Source: Mansonella perstans
Lineage: Eukaryota; Nematoda; Chromadorea; Rhabditida; Onchocercidae
Direction: 5' to 3'
Length of the DNA stretch: 64,000 nucleotides
Assembly (NCBI GenBank): GCA_037074765.1
Contig: JBAMDO010000076.1
Location: 182,490 to 246,489, forward strand
In this document: positions 14,056 to 28,345 of the stretch, piece after piece
Layout of the letters: each line of letters starts with the position of its first letter
Position numbering within the stretch: the first letter of the stretch is position 1
Translations under genes and position numbers: made by a program
The notes under the pieces: generated by a model
Told to the model about the DNA's origin: nothing
The model's database searches: none
What the model saw: the letters and a program-made list of their open reading frames with translations, nothing else

Positions 14056-16603
14056 TCACTTTTTCGTTCCGCCGGCACTAGTACCTATTGCAGTATCGGC
14101 AATCCGATCGTACTCATGGCATTTCTTTTCCAGTTCCGCTGCAACAAATCTAAATTCGAAATCAATCGCTGCTTTGCTGAACCGACTACTCCGATCTGTT
14201 GACGACGGATCACTAAAAGTTGAAAGTTATTTTGACTATGTTGAAGGAAAGGATATTTTCATTCTTTCTTACTCCATTTCTCATTCTCTCTTTCTAGCCT
14301 TCTCCTTTTCATTTTTTTCACAAAAATTTTTTTCACAGAATGTAAAATCCAATCTAATCAATCAAATAATTCCGGTTTCCATATATTTTTGTTTCCTCAT
14401 TTAGGTCTATTTAATTCATTCATTTAAATTAATTAATTTTTATTCCTTAAATTTGTTATTGCTTAAATTTATTTATCACATAATTTTTTAAAGAAAGAAA
14501 AACAAAATTAAGCGATATGTTTCTAAATGCTAATTAAATTTAAATAATTATAAAGTTAAATGAGTTTATCAGAAAATATCACAGAAGAAGAGGAGACTGT
14601 AAACGAAAAATGAATTGATGCTAACAAATTATTATATTCATTCATTTCTTCTTATTTTTTAAATTTAAAAAATAAATATTTTAATTTAAAAAACTGATTA
14701 TGATTAATAGCCTATTCATATTTTTAATTTCAGAATTAATAGCAAATAATAATCGATTTATATCTTAGATTATAAGTACTAACAATTAAATAACCTGCAA
14801 TTAGCTAAATGTCTAAAATTAACTTTAAATCATAAAAGCAATTAATAATATAATCGATTAAAAATATTTATACATATATATAAGCATTTGAAATTAATGA
14901 TAATTAATAGCTTAAACAATTGCGAAAAACTGGTCCCGACTAATTTCTGTGCGATATTCTTTTCATTAAATTTTTTTGCTTATTTTGATTAAAAAGAAAT
15001 GTGTTATGTTTTAAATTAATGACAGTTAATATGCCTTAGACTACAACTAATAATAATTAATTGTAGAAATATATACATATATTAAATTTAAAGTCGTATT
15101 TTCTCAAGAAAAAATTAAATGATTTGAATGAAGTGATATATGAGTAAGCCTTTAAACCAGTTCAAACTATATTGTGGTTTAAAATTTTTTAAAAATTAAC
15201 TAACATGAAAGAAATGGCAGAAGTATTGGTGGGATTTGCTCTCTCACCATTCAACTCCATGCTTTCATCATCGGATATTCCGGTATTTCGAGACATATTT
15301 GGTTTAGAAAGGCAAAATTGCTAAAATAAAGCGAAAAAAAACAACATAGCAATCGTTATTAATAAAAATAAATTACTTCTTCCATAGTAATTAATTAACA
15401 ATTCCAATAATTTCAGTCGAATGTTTGTAGAAATTTAAAACATAAAGAATCTTGCCATCTACAAAGAAAGAGAGAGAGAGAGAAAACAACAAAAGAAAAG
15501 TAAATAAACAAATAAGGAATACAAAATTTTTGTTTTCTTTTTCTTAAATTTTAAATGGCTGATTGGAATGAAATTAGAAATCGCTCATGTAGTCAACAGT
15601 CTGTGCAAAAAAATTAAGTAATAATAATTTCAGTTGCTGTACGAAATAGAATGTTAGGAAATTTTAAAGAAATCAGAGCAAAAAGAAAAATTTTTTGGCA
15701 ATTTTTGCATAACATAATTATATTCATGGAATAGTAAACACACGTACGTGAACAAACTGTTTGAATGTAAAATGCACGTAGGACGTGCGTAGACATGCGA
15801 AGTAAATTATTTATATAAATATATGTGCGCTAAAAAGTTTCCTTTTTTATTGGAATATGAATTCAATATTGTTTTATTATCTTCTAAAAATCATTTCTGA
15901 ATAATAAATGAAAAAAAACGAAATAAATTTTTAAAAAATTCAATTTAGTTAAACTTTTTTAGGAATTTCAAAGTTTTTAAAAATTCATTACAAATGAATT
16001 AATTTTACTCTAAAAATTATAATATTAAAATCGCCTGGGTAGACGTAATCACAAATAAGCAATTTGGTGAATAAATAAGCAATGGAAAAACAAATAGAAA
16101 ACAAAGCAAAGATAGCAAAAGTGATATTACGAAAATTACTGTAGATGTATGAATGGGATTACTGTAGGGCAACGAGAAATGATGCAAGTATAAAATACAA
16201 GTTGTAACCAATTTAAAGCCTTATTGCATTTTTTTCAATTCTGAAAGTGCTTCTAAATTCTTCATCGAAATTTCATTCTTTAACTGCTTAATTTTCTTCT
16301 CCTCTCATTATTGCAAATTGCATTGCAAATGAATTTTTTGTTTGCTTTGGCTTGTCTTGACTTGTGCTGAATTCATCGGGAACTCTTGATGTTTCCATGC
16401 AAAAATTTAATCTTAATTTCAATAATTTAAAGCAGATTCTTTTTTTTATCAAACCTTATTTTGGAAATTAAGTGCCGAAATGAACGCGAATTTGGCGCAA
16501 TTGTCAATGGGACTTAAAAGTTCTTCATAAGCGGAAACTGTTGCACTCGAATTAATTGTTGGTAAACGATAGCGACGAAGATATGGTGATGGATTATGCA
16601 CTC
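14056..16603 (-). CDS. 3' part of unrecognised gene (three last exons)
   Basis: Three minus-strand exons join in phase: 16603-16455 (starts phase 1, ends phase 0 at AATAAG, donor gtttga), 15320-15205 (acceptor ttattttag, donor gttagt, phase 2) and 14212-14056 (acceptor caacttttag, TGA stop). They give about 140 C-terminal residues. The first exon carries a PSPYLRRYRLP segment, the second an acidic-polar linker, and the third a charged helix-forming stretch (AAIDFEFRFVAAELEKKCHE) and a Gly/Thr/Lys tail. Upstream exons must exist, since exon 16603 begins in phase 1 after a tttttttcag acceptor, but I could not find them. No family is recognised. The plus-strand open frame over 14027-14404 is a shadow of the last exon. 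Confidence 0.55.
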
Positions 16604-19600
16604 CTGAAAAAAAGCAAATATAACTTTGTTGGCAGCAAGTTTTGCCGAGATTAAAATATTTAAATACCATTTAAAATATTAAAATATATAATCTTAAATT
16701 CATAAGTTCAGTTTGGAAAAGCGATCAGTAACATCAGGCATATCCTAAATAACACTGTTGCTTTGCTAATTAAATGTATTGCCATAATATTATCGCATAT
16801 ATTCGTAATTGAATGAAAATTCTTCGTAATGGTAATCTTTACAATGAACACATAGTTTTTACTAAAGTAACATTAATTTGCAATGGAATATTCACTGAAA
16901 TTTAATAGAAAAAAATTTTCATTTTTAATTTTTCTCGCTAAGGAAGTTGATTAAATGACCTCATTAACCTATTTCAATTGAAATTAAATCAGTTCGCATA
17001 CTTCTGTTGCGCTTGCAACGATTAAGATTGGTGAGAGAAAAAACAAAAAGAGTGAAATAAAGTAAGGAAATTAGTTTTTATATTATTCAAAAATTTTTCT
17101 TCGTGGAACGAATTTTTAATTAAATTAAGCAATATTTCAAGAGTTGCAGCACTTTTTTAAAATGGCATCCAAATTTAGTCATTTTTCTTGCAACAAAGAC
17201 AAGTGGAACCAAAGAAGACAAATGTGAAAAAAAAGACAAGCATAAAAGTAAACGAAATGAAATCAATTCAAACATAGCATTCAAGAGTTACTAAGAAATG
17301 TTTCCACGGAAAAAAAAGCTCGAGAGAAAATGTCGGATAGAGTTATCAAAGTGGAAATTAAAAAAAAAGGAGACTTGAAAATCTGCAAGAATTTATTGTC
17401 AAAATTTAGAAGCAATAATTTTTTTTTTAAAAAAAGAACTGACTGAAATTTTTTTGTAAACTTAAAATTAAATGATTAAAGAATGCAACATTGTTGAAAA
17501 AAAGTCAAAGCAAAGGAATGATTCCTAGTATTCTTTCTTTTTTTAATAAATAAAATATTTTATTTCCAAAAAAAAAAGAGAAAGAACTATTTGTAGATGT
17601 GCACTTTTATTGGCTACAAAATATTTTCAAAATTGTTAAAAGTTTTAAAATAACAGAAAAGAAATTCAAAATTTTCCTTCTCTTTCTCTCTCTCTTGGTG
17701 CTATTTTACATTTTCCTTTTGAAAAAACATCCGGAGTTATGATATGTGTGGCATAAATAATTGTATTATAATCAAAGTTAAATCAGTGTTGACCACTGGA
17801 TAAGGGACGTTCTAAATTTTCACCAGCACAAATGTTGTTAGTGAGATTAATTAATTTTTAAAACGATATTTGTTTTGAGTGTATTTTTCATTTCACGAAA
17901 ATTAGTAGAATTTGTGACAGATGAAGAAAAAGATCAAATATTTGTTGTATAATTTTAAATGACAATTAAACAAAAATGAAATACTACTAAATTTACTTAA
18001 ATTTGAAATTTTTTTCATTCTTGAATTCAAAGGACTAACATCGATATCCAATTAATATTGCTTTCATCTTTCAACAACTTCATTTGATGCAAACAATTAT
18101 ATAGCACTAGCTCCAATTAAATTACTATAAAGGTGACAATGGAAATGCAGGACTTTAAAGTCTGATAATTTTTGACTGTCTTATGATGATGGAGTAATTT
18201 TTGGTTGATTGAGGTTATTATTGACTGAAAGTGAATAGTAAAAAACTTTTTTCGGTTGTACAACAATTAATGCTAACAATTTTAGCTTATCAAATAAACT
18301 AACAAAAGCAGATAAACTTCACAAAAGCAAATAATTAAAAGGATGCAAAATGAATGATAATTAATTGATAGACTGAATTCAACGACAGGCTGAATTAAAA
18401 TAATAATCACTACTGACAGCATAAATTAAATTGCAATGATAATGATAAGTCAAATTAAAATAATGACAGTTTTTCCTAAATAAGTAAAAATATTATCTGA
18501 AAATATAAGAAATGAATGCATTTTTGCTTATCCAGCAGGCTTCTACCTTCTTTCTGTTTTTTTTTTTTAAACTAATTTTTTAATTTATTTATTGTCACAG
18601 TAATATTTTTATACTTAATTAGCATATTCTTAATCGTTTCTTCATTCACATTTGATTTGTCCAATTATCATTTTAATTCACTCAGTCACTGTCATTGCAG
18701 TTCATTCCTATAAATTTATGTCCATAACTTTCATTAACCAAAAAATGAAATAAGAAAAGACAAATAAACAAATAAACAAACCTGAAATGGGTACATGTGA
18801 CATGTTCCTTTCAAAAACTAATTATTCAACCATGCACCTTTTCTCTTCGTTTCGTAACCAACAAAATAAATATATTAATGCAATCGTATCGATTTAATCG
18901 CCTCCGCTCTTACCAATTAAAATTTTTAACCAGTCAATAATTGATGTGAAAAAATTTAACTGAAATTCAACTGAAAAATATAACTAAGTATCACCAAGTA
19001 TATATGTAAGTAAATGACTGTGCAAAGATATTTGAAAATCTTTTTAACTTTATCAAAACTTTAAGCTTCTTACTTTCTTATACTTCTTTGTCATTTTTCC
19101 TTTTTTTTTTTGTTGAACTAAAAAAATAAAAAGCAAAAAAGTTTTTTTTTCAACGTTTCAAAGTTTTGTTGAAAAGAGTGAGGGAATGAAAGAGAGAGAG
19201 AGGGAGAGAGTTTGAAGTATTACATTTCGTTTAAAATGAAAATTTTGATAAGAAAGAATGGTTGAAATATTGTTGAACAAAGATTTTTATCAGTATTGAA
19301 GATCTTTTTCTAATTTGCCTTTTTGTTTATTTTTCCATTTCGACAAAACAACTTCCTGCCTCCTCCTCAAACCGCTCCACCTACTCCAGCTCCCGCATTC
19401 CCGATCTTTTCCATACATAAATCCATTCTTTCTTCTTTCCTTAACACATTCGAGCATTATTAAAAACAACGATCACTTCATTCATCTATGATGCTTTGCA
19501 ATGGACGAAATAGAAAGTTAAAATTGAAATGAAATGAAATTACTCCCAGAAGTATTCAATGCTTGTAAAAAGGACAAACTTTCGCTTTGCTGACAATGAA

Positions 19601-19885
19601 AATTTTTGAAATTAAATAAAAATAGAAATTCAAATATTTTAAAGACTTTTGGTAATTTTACTAATTTTGCAGATTACTTTTTGATTTCTTTTTTTTTCAT
19701 TTCTCATTTTTTCCTTTTTTTCTTTTGGTTTTTTTCTCCTTATCTTGTTTCGCTTTGTATGCTTTCATTTCTTTTCAATGCATTTCATTTTAAAAATTTT
19801 GAAAATTGTTCCATTGATTTTTATAGAAATGCAAATTTTACTTTAACAATTAGTTCTCACACATACTTAATAAATACTTTTAAAA

Positions 19886-19948
19886 GTTATAAAAATATAA
19901 TTAAATACTTATAAAAGTATAATTAAATACTTATAAAAGTACAATTAA
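19886..19948. repeat. Tandem 22-mer, about three copies
   Basis: Copies of taattaaatacttataaaag follow each other head to tail with one or two changes. Confidence 0.75.
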
Positions 19949-20089
19949 ACTGGTGACTACTGTAGTGGTAGCAGTGGTAACATCAATGATAATAATAATT
20001 AGTACAGAGACAATGAATAGCAATAGTGACAATAATAATGAAATTTAAGCACTACTGTAAATATATTTAAAGAGTAACATACAGAAAAA

Positions 20090-20370
20090 AGCAGGGAATA
20101 AGAGAAAAACCGAACAAAGCCTCACAATTAGGAGAGAGAAGAAAAGGGAGAGAGAGAAAAAGGAAAGAGAGAAAGAGGAGAGAGAGAAAGAGGAGAGAGA
20201 ATAAGAACAGAGAGAAAAAGAAGAGAGAAAAAAAGAGAGAGAGAGTAACGAGGGAGGGGATAAGGAGAAAGAGAGAAAAAGGAAAGAAAAAGGAGAGAGA
20301 GAGAAAAAGAAGAGAGAGCAAAAGAAGAAAGAGCAAAAGGAGAGAGAAAGAAAAAGAAAGAGAGGAGAGT
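20090..20370. repeat. Purine (GA) tract, about 280 bp
   Basis: The plus strand is almost purely A and G (gagagagaaaaagg-type units). The open frame on the minus strand reads as Ser/Leu/Phe low complexity and is not a gene. Confidence 0.85.
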
Positions 20371-22178
20371 GAATAAATTAATTTGTTTTATTTATGAAGG
20401 AAGTTTTTTTATTTAAAAAACAACAAATCACATGATTTTTCTTGTTTTTTTTGAATCATTTAAATTTTAGGATGTTTCATATAATATGAGAGAAAGTTGC
20501 ACTCAACTAGCAGCTCTGAAAGTATAAGTATATGCAAATAGATAACAGTTATGTACAAAAATTATTTATAACTTTTGGCAATTTATAAAATAAAATGCTC
20601 AAATTTTTTTTTTTCCCAAATGAATTTTACATATAGTATTCACAGCTAGCAACTGACATTTCACGGATTGACTTTTTATAATTAAAAAATATTTTGTATT
20701 GTTATTTCATAGCAAAATAAGATATGGACAAATATAAAAAATTAACAAATTCTTATCAAAATTTTCATTTTACAGATAATAATATTGAAGATTACATTAT
20801 TATTATTAGAAACTTACAAACAACAAACATTCTAACTCAATTTAATTGCCTATGAACTTGATAGCTTTGCATCAGAATATTTAAATTTATCCTTAAATCC
20901 ATCAATAAACTTTCTAACAAACAATTTCTTCTAATTTTGAACAATCAAAAGCTTTGCTTATGATATATGCAACATGCTGCTCTACTGCAATCATCACATT
21001 TACTCATAAGTTCTAATCAATAATCATTATCATTAATCAATTTCATCCTCCAATTATTAGAAGAATTTGCATGTCTAGCAATGCCAGTTGACAGTAGTTG
21101 ACAATATAGCTAACAGTATTGTGGTACATTTTAATGCACTCTACTAAAAGATTGTATATTTGTTCAGAATCCGATTTGCTAAATGAAAGTGTTCACAGTT
21201 TCTCTAATTTCATCGTCTTACAAATATTTTCATTTCTATTAGTGAAATTTAAAAACTCTAAGTGTGACTCATCCACATATATGATTATTCTGGTTCTGGT
21301 TTCTTTAGTCTTTTCAAGCATCTTATATCTTATATATGTAAAATGGATTTGTAGCATGATTAGTTTAGGAGTTAACTTTTTTAGCATCTAACCTCAAAAA
21401 AATTGACAAATTAAAAGCCTGCTTTTGAATATTTTTCAGAAAATGGTTAAATCCTCTCCACTTTGATTAGTATTTATTAAAAAAATTATATAAAAGTTTC
21501 CTACATTTGTACTTTTTTCGCAGCTGTCTAGTATTTGCTGCCTTAAATTGTCTTTAAACTGGAAAATATGCACTTTTGCAGAAAACTGATCGCAAGCGAC
21601 TATTGAAAAAAAAAACACATAACCAAAGTTTATGTAATTCCATAACGATGAAGCAATGACTTTTGAGTTAACTACTCTTAACTGCTAATTCATTTAAATG
21701 ATTGATATGTCTCAATTTGGAAACGATTTCACTCACATCTAGATAAGCAAAAATTCATTTCAATAAGAAATTCAATTATCCTCGCTTTAAGATGAACCAA
21801 AATCATTAATTCATAATCCATATATCTCCTATGAAGCTGTAGCAAATTTAATCGTTTTACCACAGTAATGTATGTATTTTTTTTTCTTCATACTTTTTCA
21901 TCATATTTTTATGAAACAAACAGTTTTTATGACTCATTAATGATTTAAATAGATTAATTGGAATTGATAGCAGCTCTAGAGGAATCCAACCCAAAAATCA
22001 AATCAGAAATGGGCAAATACAGCAGCGAAACTCTATTTAAGATAACTAATTCAATTTAAAGCAAAGTTATAACTTGACAGAAATAATTTATAGATGTGCA
22101 AAGTTATTTATGTAACTCCTGTTTCTTTTCCACTCCCTGAGTTTCCCAGCTCCACAAATCATGCAGAAGGACAAAAAA

Positions 22179-23164
22179 TCACTTTTCATTCAATAACAAT
22201 TGATGTATTTCAAAACAAAGACGACTTAAGCATTTCTCTAAGTTAGGTGTTAGTATCCCGTTCACAATCTGAACATCATTAGTAATTACAGCATCCCAAT
22301 CAGTATATTCATCAAGACCACACTCAGTCATTTGATCGTCAATTCCTTTCACAAATTCGAAACCACGCAGTTTTCGGACGGATAACACTGTTTCGATGCG
22401 TAACAATCTGTAAACTATTTTAAGTTATGCTTTTCTTTTCCATTTGTTTAGAAAAAAATTTAGAATAAATCTTGGTGCAATCATTGACAGAAAAAAACAG
22501 CACCAATTAAGCTAGTCTAGAAAACTCCCGAAAATTTTGTTGCATCATTAACAACTTATAATTAATGATATTGAATGAGAAAAGTGTTGAATGTCTATAC
22601 AACATTACCTTAATCTGGAACCGCAATGCATCTTAAAAAATTGAATATCGGAAAACCGTCTACAATCAGTCACAATTAATATATCAGCTGAATCTGATCT
22701 TGCTAGGACTTTCCTGAAATGATCCTTCATTTCAGGAAAAAAAGCAATACTAATTAACTAGTTTGGAAAAAAATTTTTTTTCACTATTAACAACTTATAA
22801 TTAATTCATTTTTCCATAAAAACTCAAAACTTAACTTTAAAAAAGTTTTGTCGGTTGGGATTATCGTCGCTCCAGCAATTTTTCACGATCTAACTTACCT
22901 ACAGAAATATCCAGAATCATTGCTTCGTATCCTTTCACTCCATGCGACCATATCTTGACGATATATCTCCTTGTATTGCATATCATATTTCAAACGTTCG
23001 CCATCAATACCATTCAATTGAGCATATTCCTCCTTAAGCGGGTAGCTTATACCACAAATGATCACTCTGCATCCCATTTCTTCTAACCTTTTCGCCAACA
23101 AATTTGCCACAAAATCTTTACCACATTTTCGTTTACCAGAAAGGCAAACGACTATAGGCGTCAT
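22179..23164 (-). CDS. PMVK: Phosphomevalonate kinase (PMVK)
   Basis: The enzyme converts mevalonate 5-phosphate to the diphosphate with ATP, in the pathway that supplies isoprenoids such as dolichol, ubiquinone side chains and prenyl groups. Three exons join in phase: 23164-22899, 22713-22609 and 22407-22179, giving 199 residues, close to the roughly 190 of the animal family. Residues 9-18 (SGKRKCGKDF) match the animal PMVK P-loop-like segment. Further family matches are PLKEEYAQ, YKEIYRQDM..W.E, GYFCRK, VTDCRRFSDI and the C-terminal ECGLDEYTDWD. The start follows an acceptor (ttgtttgcag at 23169-23171) by only a few bases, as for a trans-spliced mRNA. It lies downstream of SEC61G on the same strand, with about 870 bp between. 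No key residue appears missing. Confidence 0.95.
22499..22803. repeat. Related segments in the two PMVK introns
   Basis: About 22499-22565 (intron 2) and 22747-22803 (intron 1) share a layout on the plus strand: caattaagctagtct or ctaattaactagttt, then gaaaa, then attaacaacttataattaat, which is identical in both. Exon 2 lies between them. Confidence 0.7.
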
Positions 23165-23171
23165 TTTTCTG
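23165..23171 (-). promoter_or_regulatory. Probable trans-splice acceptor of PMVK
   Basis: A ttgtttgcag sequence on the minus strand ends four bases before the PMVK start codon. This is the usual place for spliced-leader addition in nematodes. A cis 5' UTR intron is the alternative. Confidence 0.5.
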
Positions 23172-23873
23172 CAAACAATCCGAATAGAGCTATGTAAATA
23201 AAAAAACAGCTGCAAAAATTTTTCCGTTAAACTAAAAGAAATTTGCATCAGAAATTCTATAGTTATTGGCTTTAAAAAGTCTCACTAACCAGGTATCCGG
23301 CCAAAAAACGTAGTACACCTTCCGATAATGGCCGGATTGTAATTATAAGATACGATCATATAGCTCTTTCCTGAAAGTGGTGAATGGAATGTACGAAACA
23401 TTCACCACCACAGATGAACTGAATATCATCTGTAGGAAAATTTCAATTACAATATTGCTCGAAATATTTCACAACGAATTCACCATTGAATTACATTCCT
23501 TTATAATAAAACTTCCTTTACAATAATTTTATAATTTTTTAACTTCCTTTATAATAAAGTATTATAAAAGAAGCAGTTGCAATATTCCTCCTGTTTTAAA
23601 CAGAAAAGAATAGGGAAAAACTAAGCCTAAATTCAAATTACCATATAACTATCTAACCACTAGCGAAATGGGAATTAATTCATTCTCATTTTGGATATTC
23701 ATGAGCTTATAATGCTGTAGATTTTGAAATAATAAAGTTAATTAGTAACTTTCCAGAAAACTGGCTTTAAAAAGGACACAAAACGATCTGACTTCATTGG
23801 TGCAAAATAATTTATTTGAAATTTCAAAAACAGGATTTAAATATCTCAGCATTAAGTACAGAAACATCGTAAG

Positions 23874-23874
<1 letters not shown>

Positions 23875-23908
<34 letters not shown>
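23875..23908. repeat. Poly-A run of about 30 bp
   Basis: An A homopolymer lies between SEC61G and PMVK. In the minus orientation it is a T run and makes phenylalanine-only frames that are not coding. Confidence 0.85.
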
Positions 23909-23909
<1 letters not shown>

Positions 23910-24030
23910 AAAGATACATTTCAAAACACATCACATTGTATAAATAATTGGTATCTCTGGCATTGGATATCACACTGACCACATATACCATAAAATAATA
24001 TGTGTGAATAAAACCTATCAAAAACTTATG

Positions 24031-24659
<629 letters not shown>

Positions 24660-26539
24660 TAAAATAACTTCTGAAAAAAAATCACAATCCAAAATAAAAA
24701 GTTTAAATTTCATAGCGTCAAATTTTGCAAAGAATTGCAAGATTGCAGGACTTATAATTTAGCAATAAAAAAAAACAGCTAGAGTCAATAACCATAAGTT
24801 TTTTGCTATTTTTTAAAAATTTGCTATCTCAGCAATATCTGAATGAATCGTAAACAATTCCTTATAAATTAGAACCTCAGTCTCTTCAATCCAGGCTATT
24901 CGTGCAATTCCTTAACTCACTTTTTGCCCTTCAACTAACCAGGATAACTACTTGCACGTACAACACCTGCCCATACCTTTTTGCCCATATAGAAATATCT
25001 CTGCTACTAATCATTGCAGCCATTTGGAACTTTGCAAACAAATTACCTCTCACAAGGTTTCAAGACAGAATGCCAAAAATCAACAAATTGTCCATAAATT
25101 ATTTTGTCATTCATCTTTTACTCATGTTACACGTTATTTTATTTTCGTATTATCATCTAGCTCAACTTTTTCACTCATTCTTTTCATGTCACTAATTTTT
25201 CCTGCTTGTCTAGTTACATTTATTTTTTCCTTTTTTTTAACTTTATATTACATTTGTTTTTCCTCTCACTGTGCATAATAGCATTAAAAATGATTTTTTA
25301 GTTTTCCAAAGTACTAGTAGCTTTTAAAGAGTTTAAAAATAATTTAAAGAATTAAAAAAAATTCATACAATATCTTCTTCTGTTTTACTTCACACAACAT
25401 ACATACATGCTCATACTCTACGTAACTCTATTCTTCTCTTGCTCCCTCTCTTTCTTGCATATCTTCTTTTCTCTCTCTCTCTCGAATTTCCTTTAACGGT
25501 TTGGCTATTTGTTCCATACAATTCAGGGAAAACTGCAAGTGGATTTCGTTGTAGGATTTGGAAAATCTATTTCAGCTCTATTTCAATTGTGGTAATTTAA
25601 AAAGTATGATGATTTGAAATTGTCATCGGTGGAAAAGTTGAAATCTTTTATGGCCTGATTGTTAATAGTCCAAAAATTTTGGCTAGGCTCATTATTTCTC
25701 AAATTCAATGATTGCTTGCTTACTTCATTAATAGTTGTGTTCGAAGATTGATTTTATCATTTTGAAAATAGCAAGTGATCAATCATTATGATTAAAATTT
25801 CAATTATACAATTTCATAAGAAAAAATTTTATATGCAATTCATATTAAAATTACGTTGAAATTTTCATTTAATCTTCAAAGTAGCAAATTTTTTTCCATT
25901 AAACTAGCATTAATTAGTAAGTGTATCCATGGAATTAGCGAGTTAATTAGCCGCATTCAAGATTGTCAATTTGGACTATAGTAGGCTAGAAGTATATAAG
26001 TCAAGCTTAAACGAGAAGATGCTTATTGCTAACATTATTTTACTATGCATACTACAACTACTGTACTCATAACTCATTAATGTCACATAACTTATGTGTA
26101 ATTTCACTTAAAATAAAATTTAAATTGACCAATTTTATGTCAAATAAAATCCAGAAATAATTTGGTGTGCCGGAGTCATATTTTTAATTTTCCGGAAATG
26201 TTTATCGATTAATATTATAAGCTTTTCTTCGGTGTCATTTTTATTTTTAAAGTATTAGAATATTACATTTGTCTAGAGAAATGAAATGGGAAAAAGAGGA
26301 AAGATGGGAAGATGAAAGAGGTAAGAAGGGTGAAAGAAAGAGATATCCTGAAATGATGGAAAAATTTTTTTTAAATGATAATTTTGAATTTCGATAAATT
26401 TTAAATCTGAGTTTAAAGAATTTATAACATTACTTTTAAATTTTGCTGATTAAAAAGATCAAACTTTACGTAATTTCTATTCACTGTTGTAACTAACTAC
26501 TTGGCAGAAAGGAGTAGAAAAAATATGATTATTAACGAT

Positions 26540-26722
26540 ATTTATAATTCCGATACAATTACCCCTTCATCGAATTACAATTCCGATATAATTAATCCTT
26601 AATTCCGACAAACTTTTATAGAATTGTAATTCCGACAGTTATAATTCCACAGTTATAATTCCGATATAATTACTCCTCCATTGAAAAAAATGATTTTTAT
26701 AATTCCGATACAATTACTTCAT
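26540..26722. repeat. Degenerate repeat block, core ataattccgatacaattact
   Basis: Five or six imperfect copies of a core reading tataattccgatacaattac are scattered head to tail, separated by short spacers. Confidence 0.7.
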
Positions 26723-28237
26723 TTCTTGTTTTTTCCCTTGACTTGAACAAAGCGATAAATACAGCAAACATCAAATGTGCAGGATATTTTCAATTCGGAA
26801 TTTTGGTTTTCAAATATAAAAAATTGATCATAGTTTTCCTTCTTTCCGTTAATGGAATTGATATGTATGATAACAGTAATCATTTATTTCTCCATTTATT
26901 TCTGTGCTTTTTCCTTTCAGTGCCATTTGTAATTTTCCGTAAATTTTTCCAATTAATTAATCAGAATATTTTTCTTTTCGTTCTATTTAATCTATAGATG
27001 AAATGAATTAATTGTCAACCATAAATGACATCGATGGAAGCAATGGAATTATTTGGAACGTAATTTTTGACTCAATTTTTTTTTTTTTTCAATTTATTTC
27101 TCTTTTCAATAGCACTATTAAATGTCAATGTCATCGAAGCTGTCATTTTAATTTTTATGTCGTCGTTTCTTCGTTTTTTTTTCTCAGTTCAATCATTTTG
27201 TAAGAAAATCTTTTTTTAGAAAAAATTTATTTTCCCTCTTTCTTCTCTTTTGCACACCTTATAATTATAAAAGCAAAACACAGCCAATTTTAAATTTATC
27301 TTTTATATTGTTTAAAACATTTTTTTTTCGAAAAAAAAATTCACAAAAGAATTAAACATTTAACAAATTGAGGACAGTCTCAAAAAGTGAACAGATAGGA
27401 AGTGGATGAACAATGAAATAAAAATCACTTTGCTCTGTATCTGCCAAAATTAATTCAAATTAATCATTCATAATATAGAACTTTAATTAATTAAATATAG
27501 GGAAACAAAGTTTTCAAAATAAATGTAAGAAAATTTAGTGTAAAATTTTTATTTTGTCGTGATCAAATCGAGTGTAGAGAAATTTTTATTGTCAATGATT
27601 CTAGATCGAATGTAGATCAAGTGTAGTCAATGATTCATTTAAATTCAATTCATTTCAATTTCATTTAAATTGTCTGTAGAAACTGGCTTTTTTTATTAGT
27701 GCATATAAAAAAAGCAAAATTTTGCATTTTAATTACTGCTTCAATTTTCAAACTAATTAGTTTGAAGTGTTTTTTAGAAAAAATGAAAAGAAAAATGAAA
27801 AATAAATGATAATTGATGAAGGAAAGAGGAAATAAAAGGGTAAGAGAAAAAAATTAAAAAAGTAATGAAAGAAATATATGAAAGAAAAGAAAGAAAAGAA
27901 AGGAAGGAAAAAATAGAAATGATAAAATTAGTACTTCAAATAAAATTATCATTTCCTTGCTTTTATTTATTTTTTTATATATTTGTCATTTTTTTCTTTT
28001 ATTTTACTGTATTCCTCCTTTTCTTTTCTTCTTCTTTTTCTTCTCTTTTTTTCGCTATTTCTTCTATTTATCTTTTTAAACTTTTTCTTTTCTGTTTTTT
28101 TTTTCATTTTTTATTTTCAAATTTAAAAATACTTCCTTCTTTAGCTGCATAAATGTTAATAACAGTGTAACCAAGAAACAAATTGTTCAATAATCACTTG
28201 GAAAACAGGATTTTATGACGTACGTACTCTACGTATA

Positions 28238-28345
28238 GACACACACACACACACACAGACATATACGTACACACACACTACACATATACACACCAGTATA
28301 TCAAAGAGAGAGGGAGAGAAGGAGAGAGAGAGAGAAAGAGGCAGA
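28238..28345. repeat. CA microsatellite followed by GA tract
   Basis: An acacacac run with acatata interruptions at about 28238-28290 is followed by a gagagaggga tract at 28305-28345. Confidence 0.85.

Larger units (their letters stand above)
16604..22178. other. Long stretch without supported exons
   Basis: This should hold the upstream exons of the minus-strand gene ending at 14056, or be a long intergenic space. I saw no exon with matched splice sites. Notable contents are a proline-codon-rich, GC-richer island at about 19365-19470, tandem 22-mers at about 19886-19948 and a purine tract at 20090-20370. Confidence 0.45.

Noticed and set aside
14027..14404. Plus-strand frame of 125 codons
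   Set aside because: The opposite strand here has a phased exon with acceptor and stop that joins two other exons. The plus frame has no matching donor.
19360..19420. CGSWSRWSG on the minus strand, resembling a TSP1 tryptophan motif
   Set aside because: No cysteine pattern, no splice sites, and wrong strand for the TSP1 genes.
20067..20336. Minus-strand Leu/Ser/Phe frame
   Set aside because: It is the complement of a GA tract with no start, splice or domain evidence.
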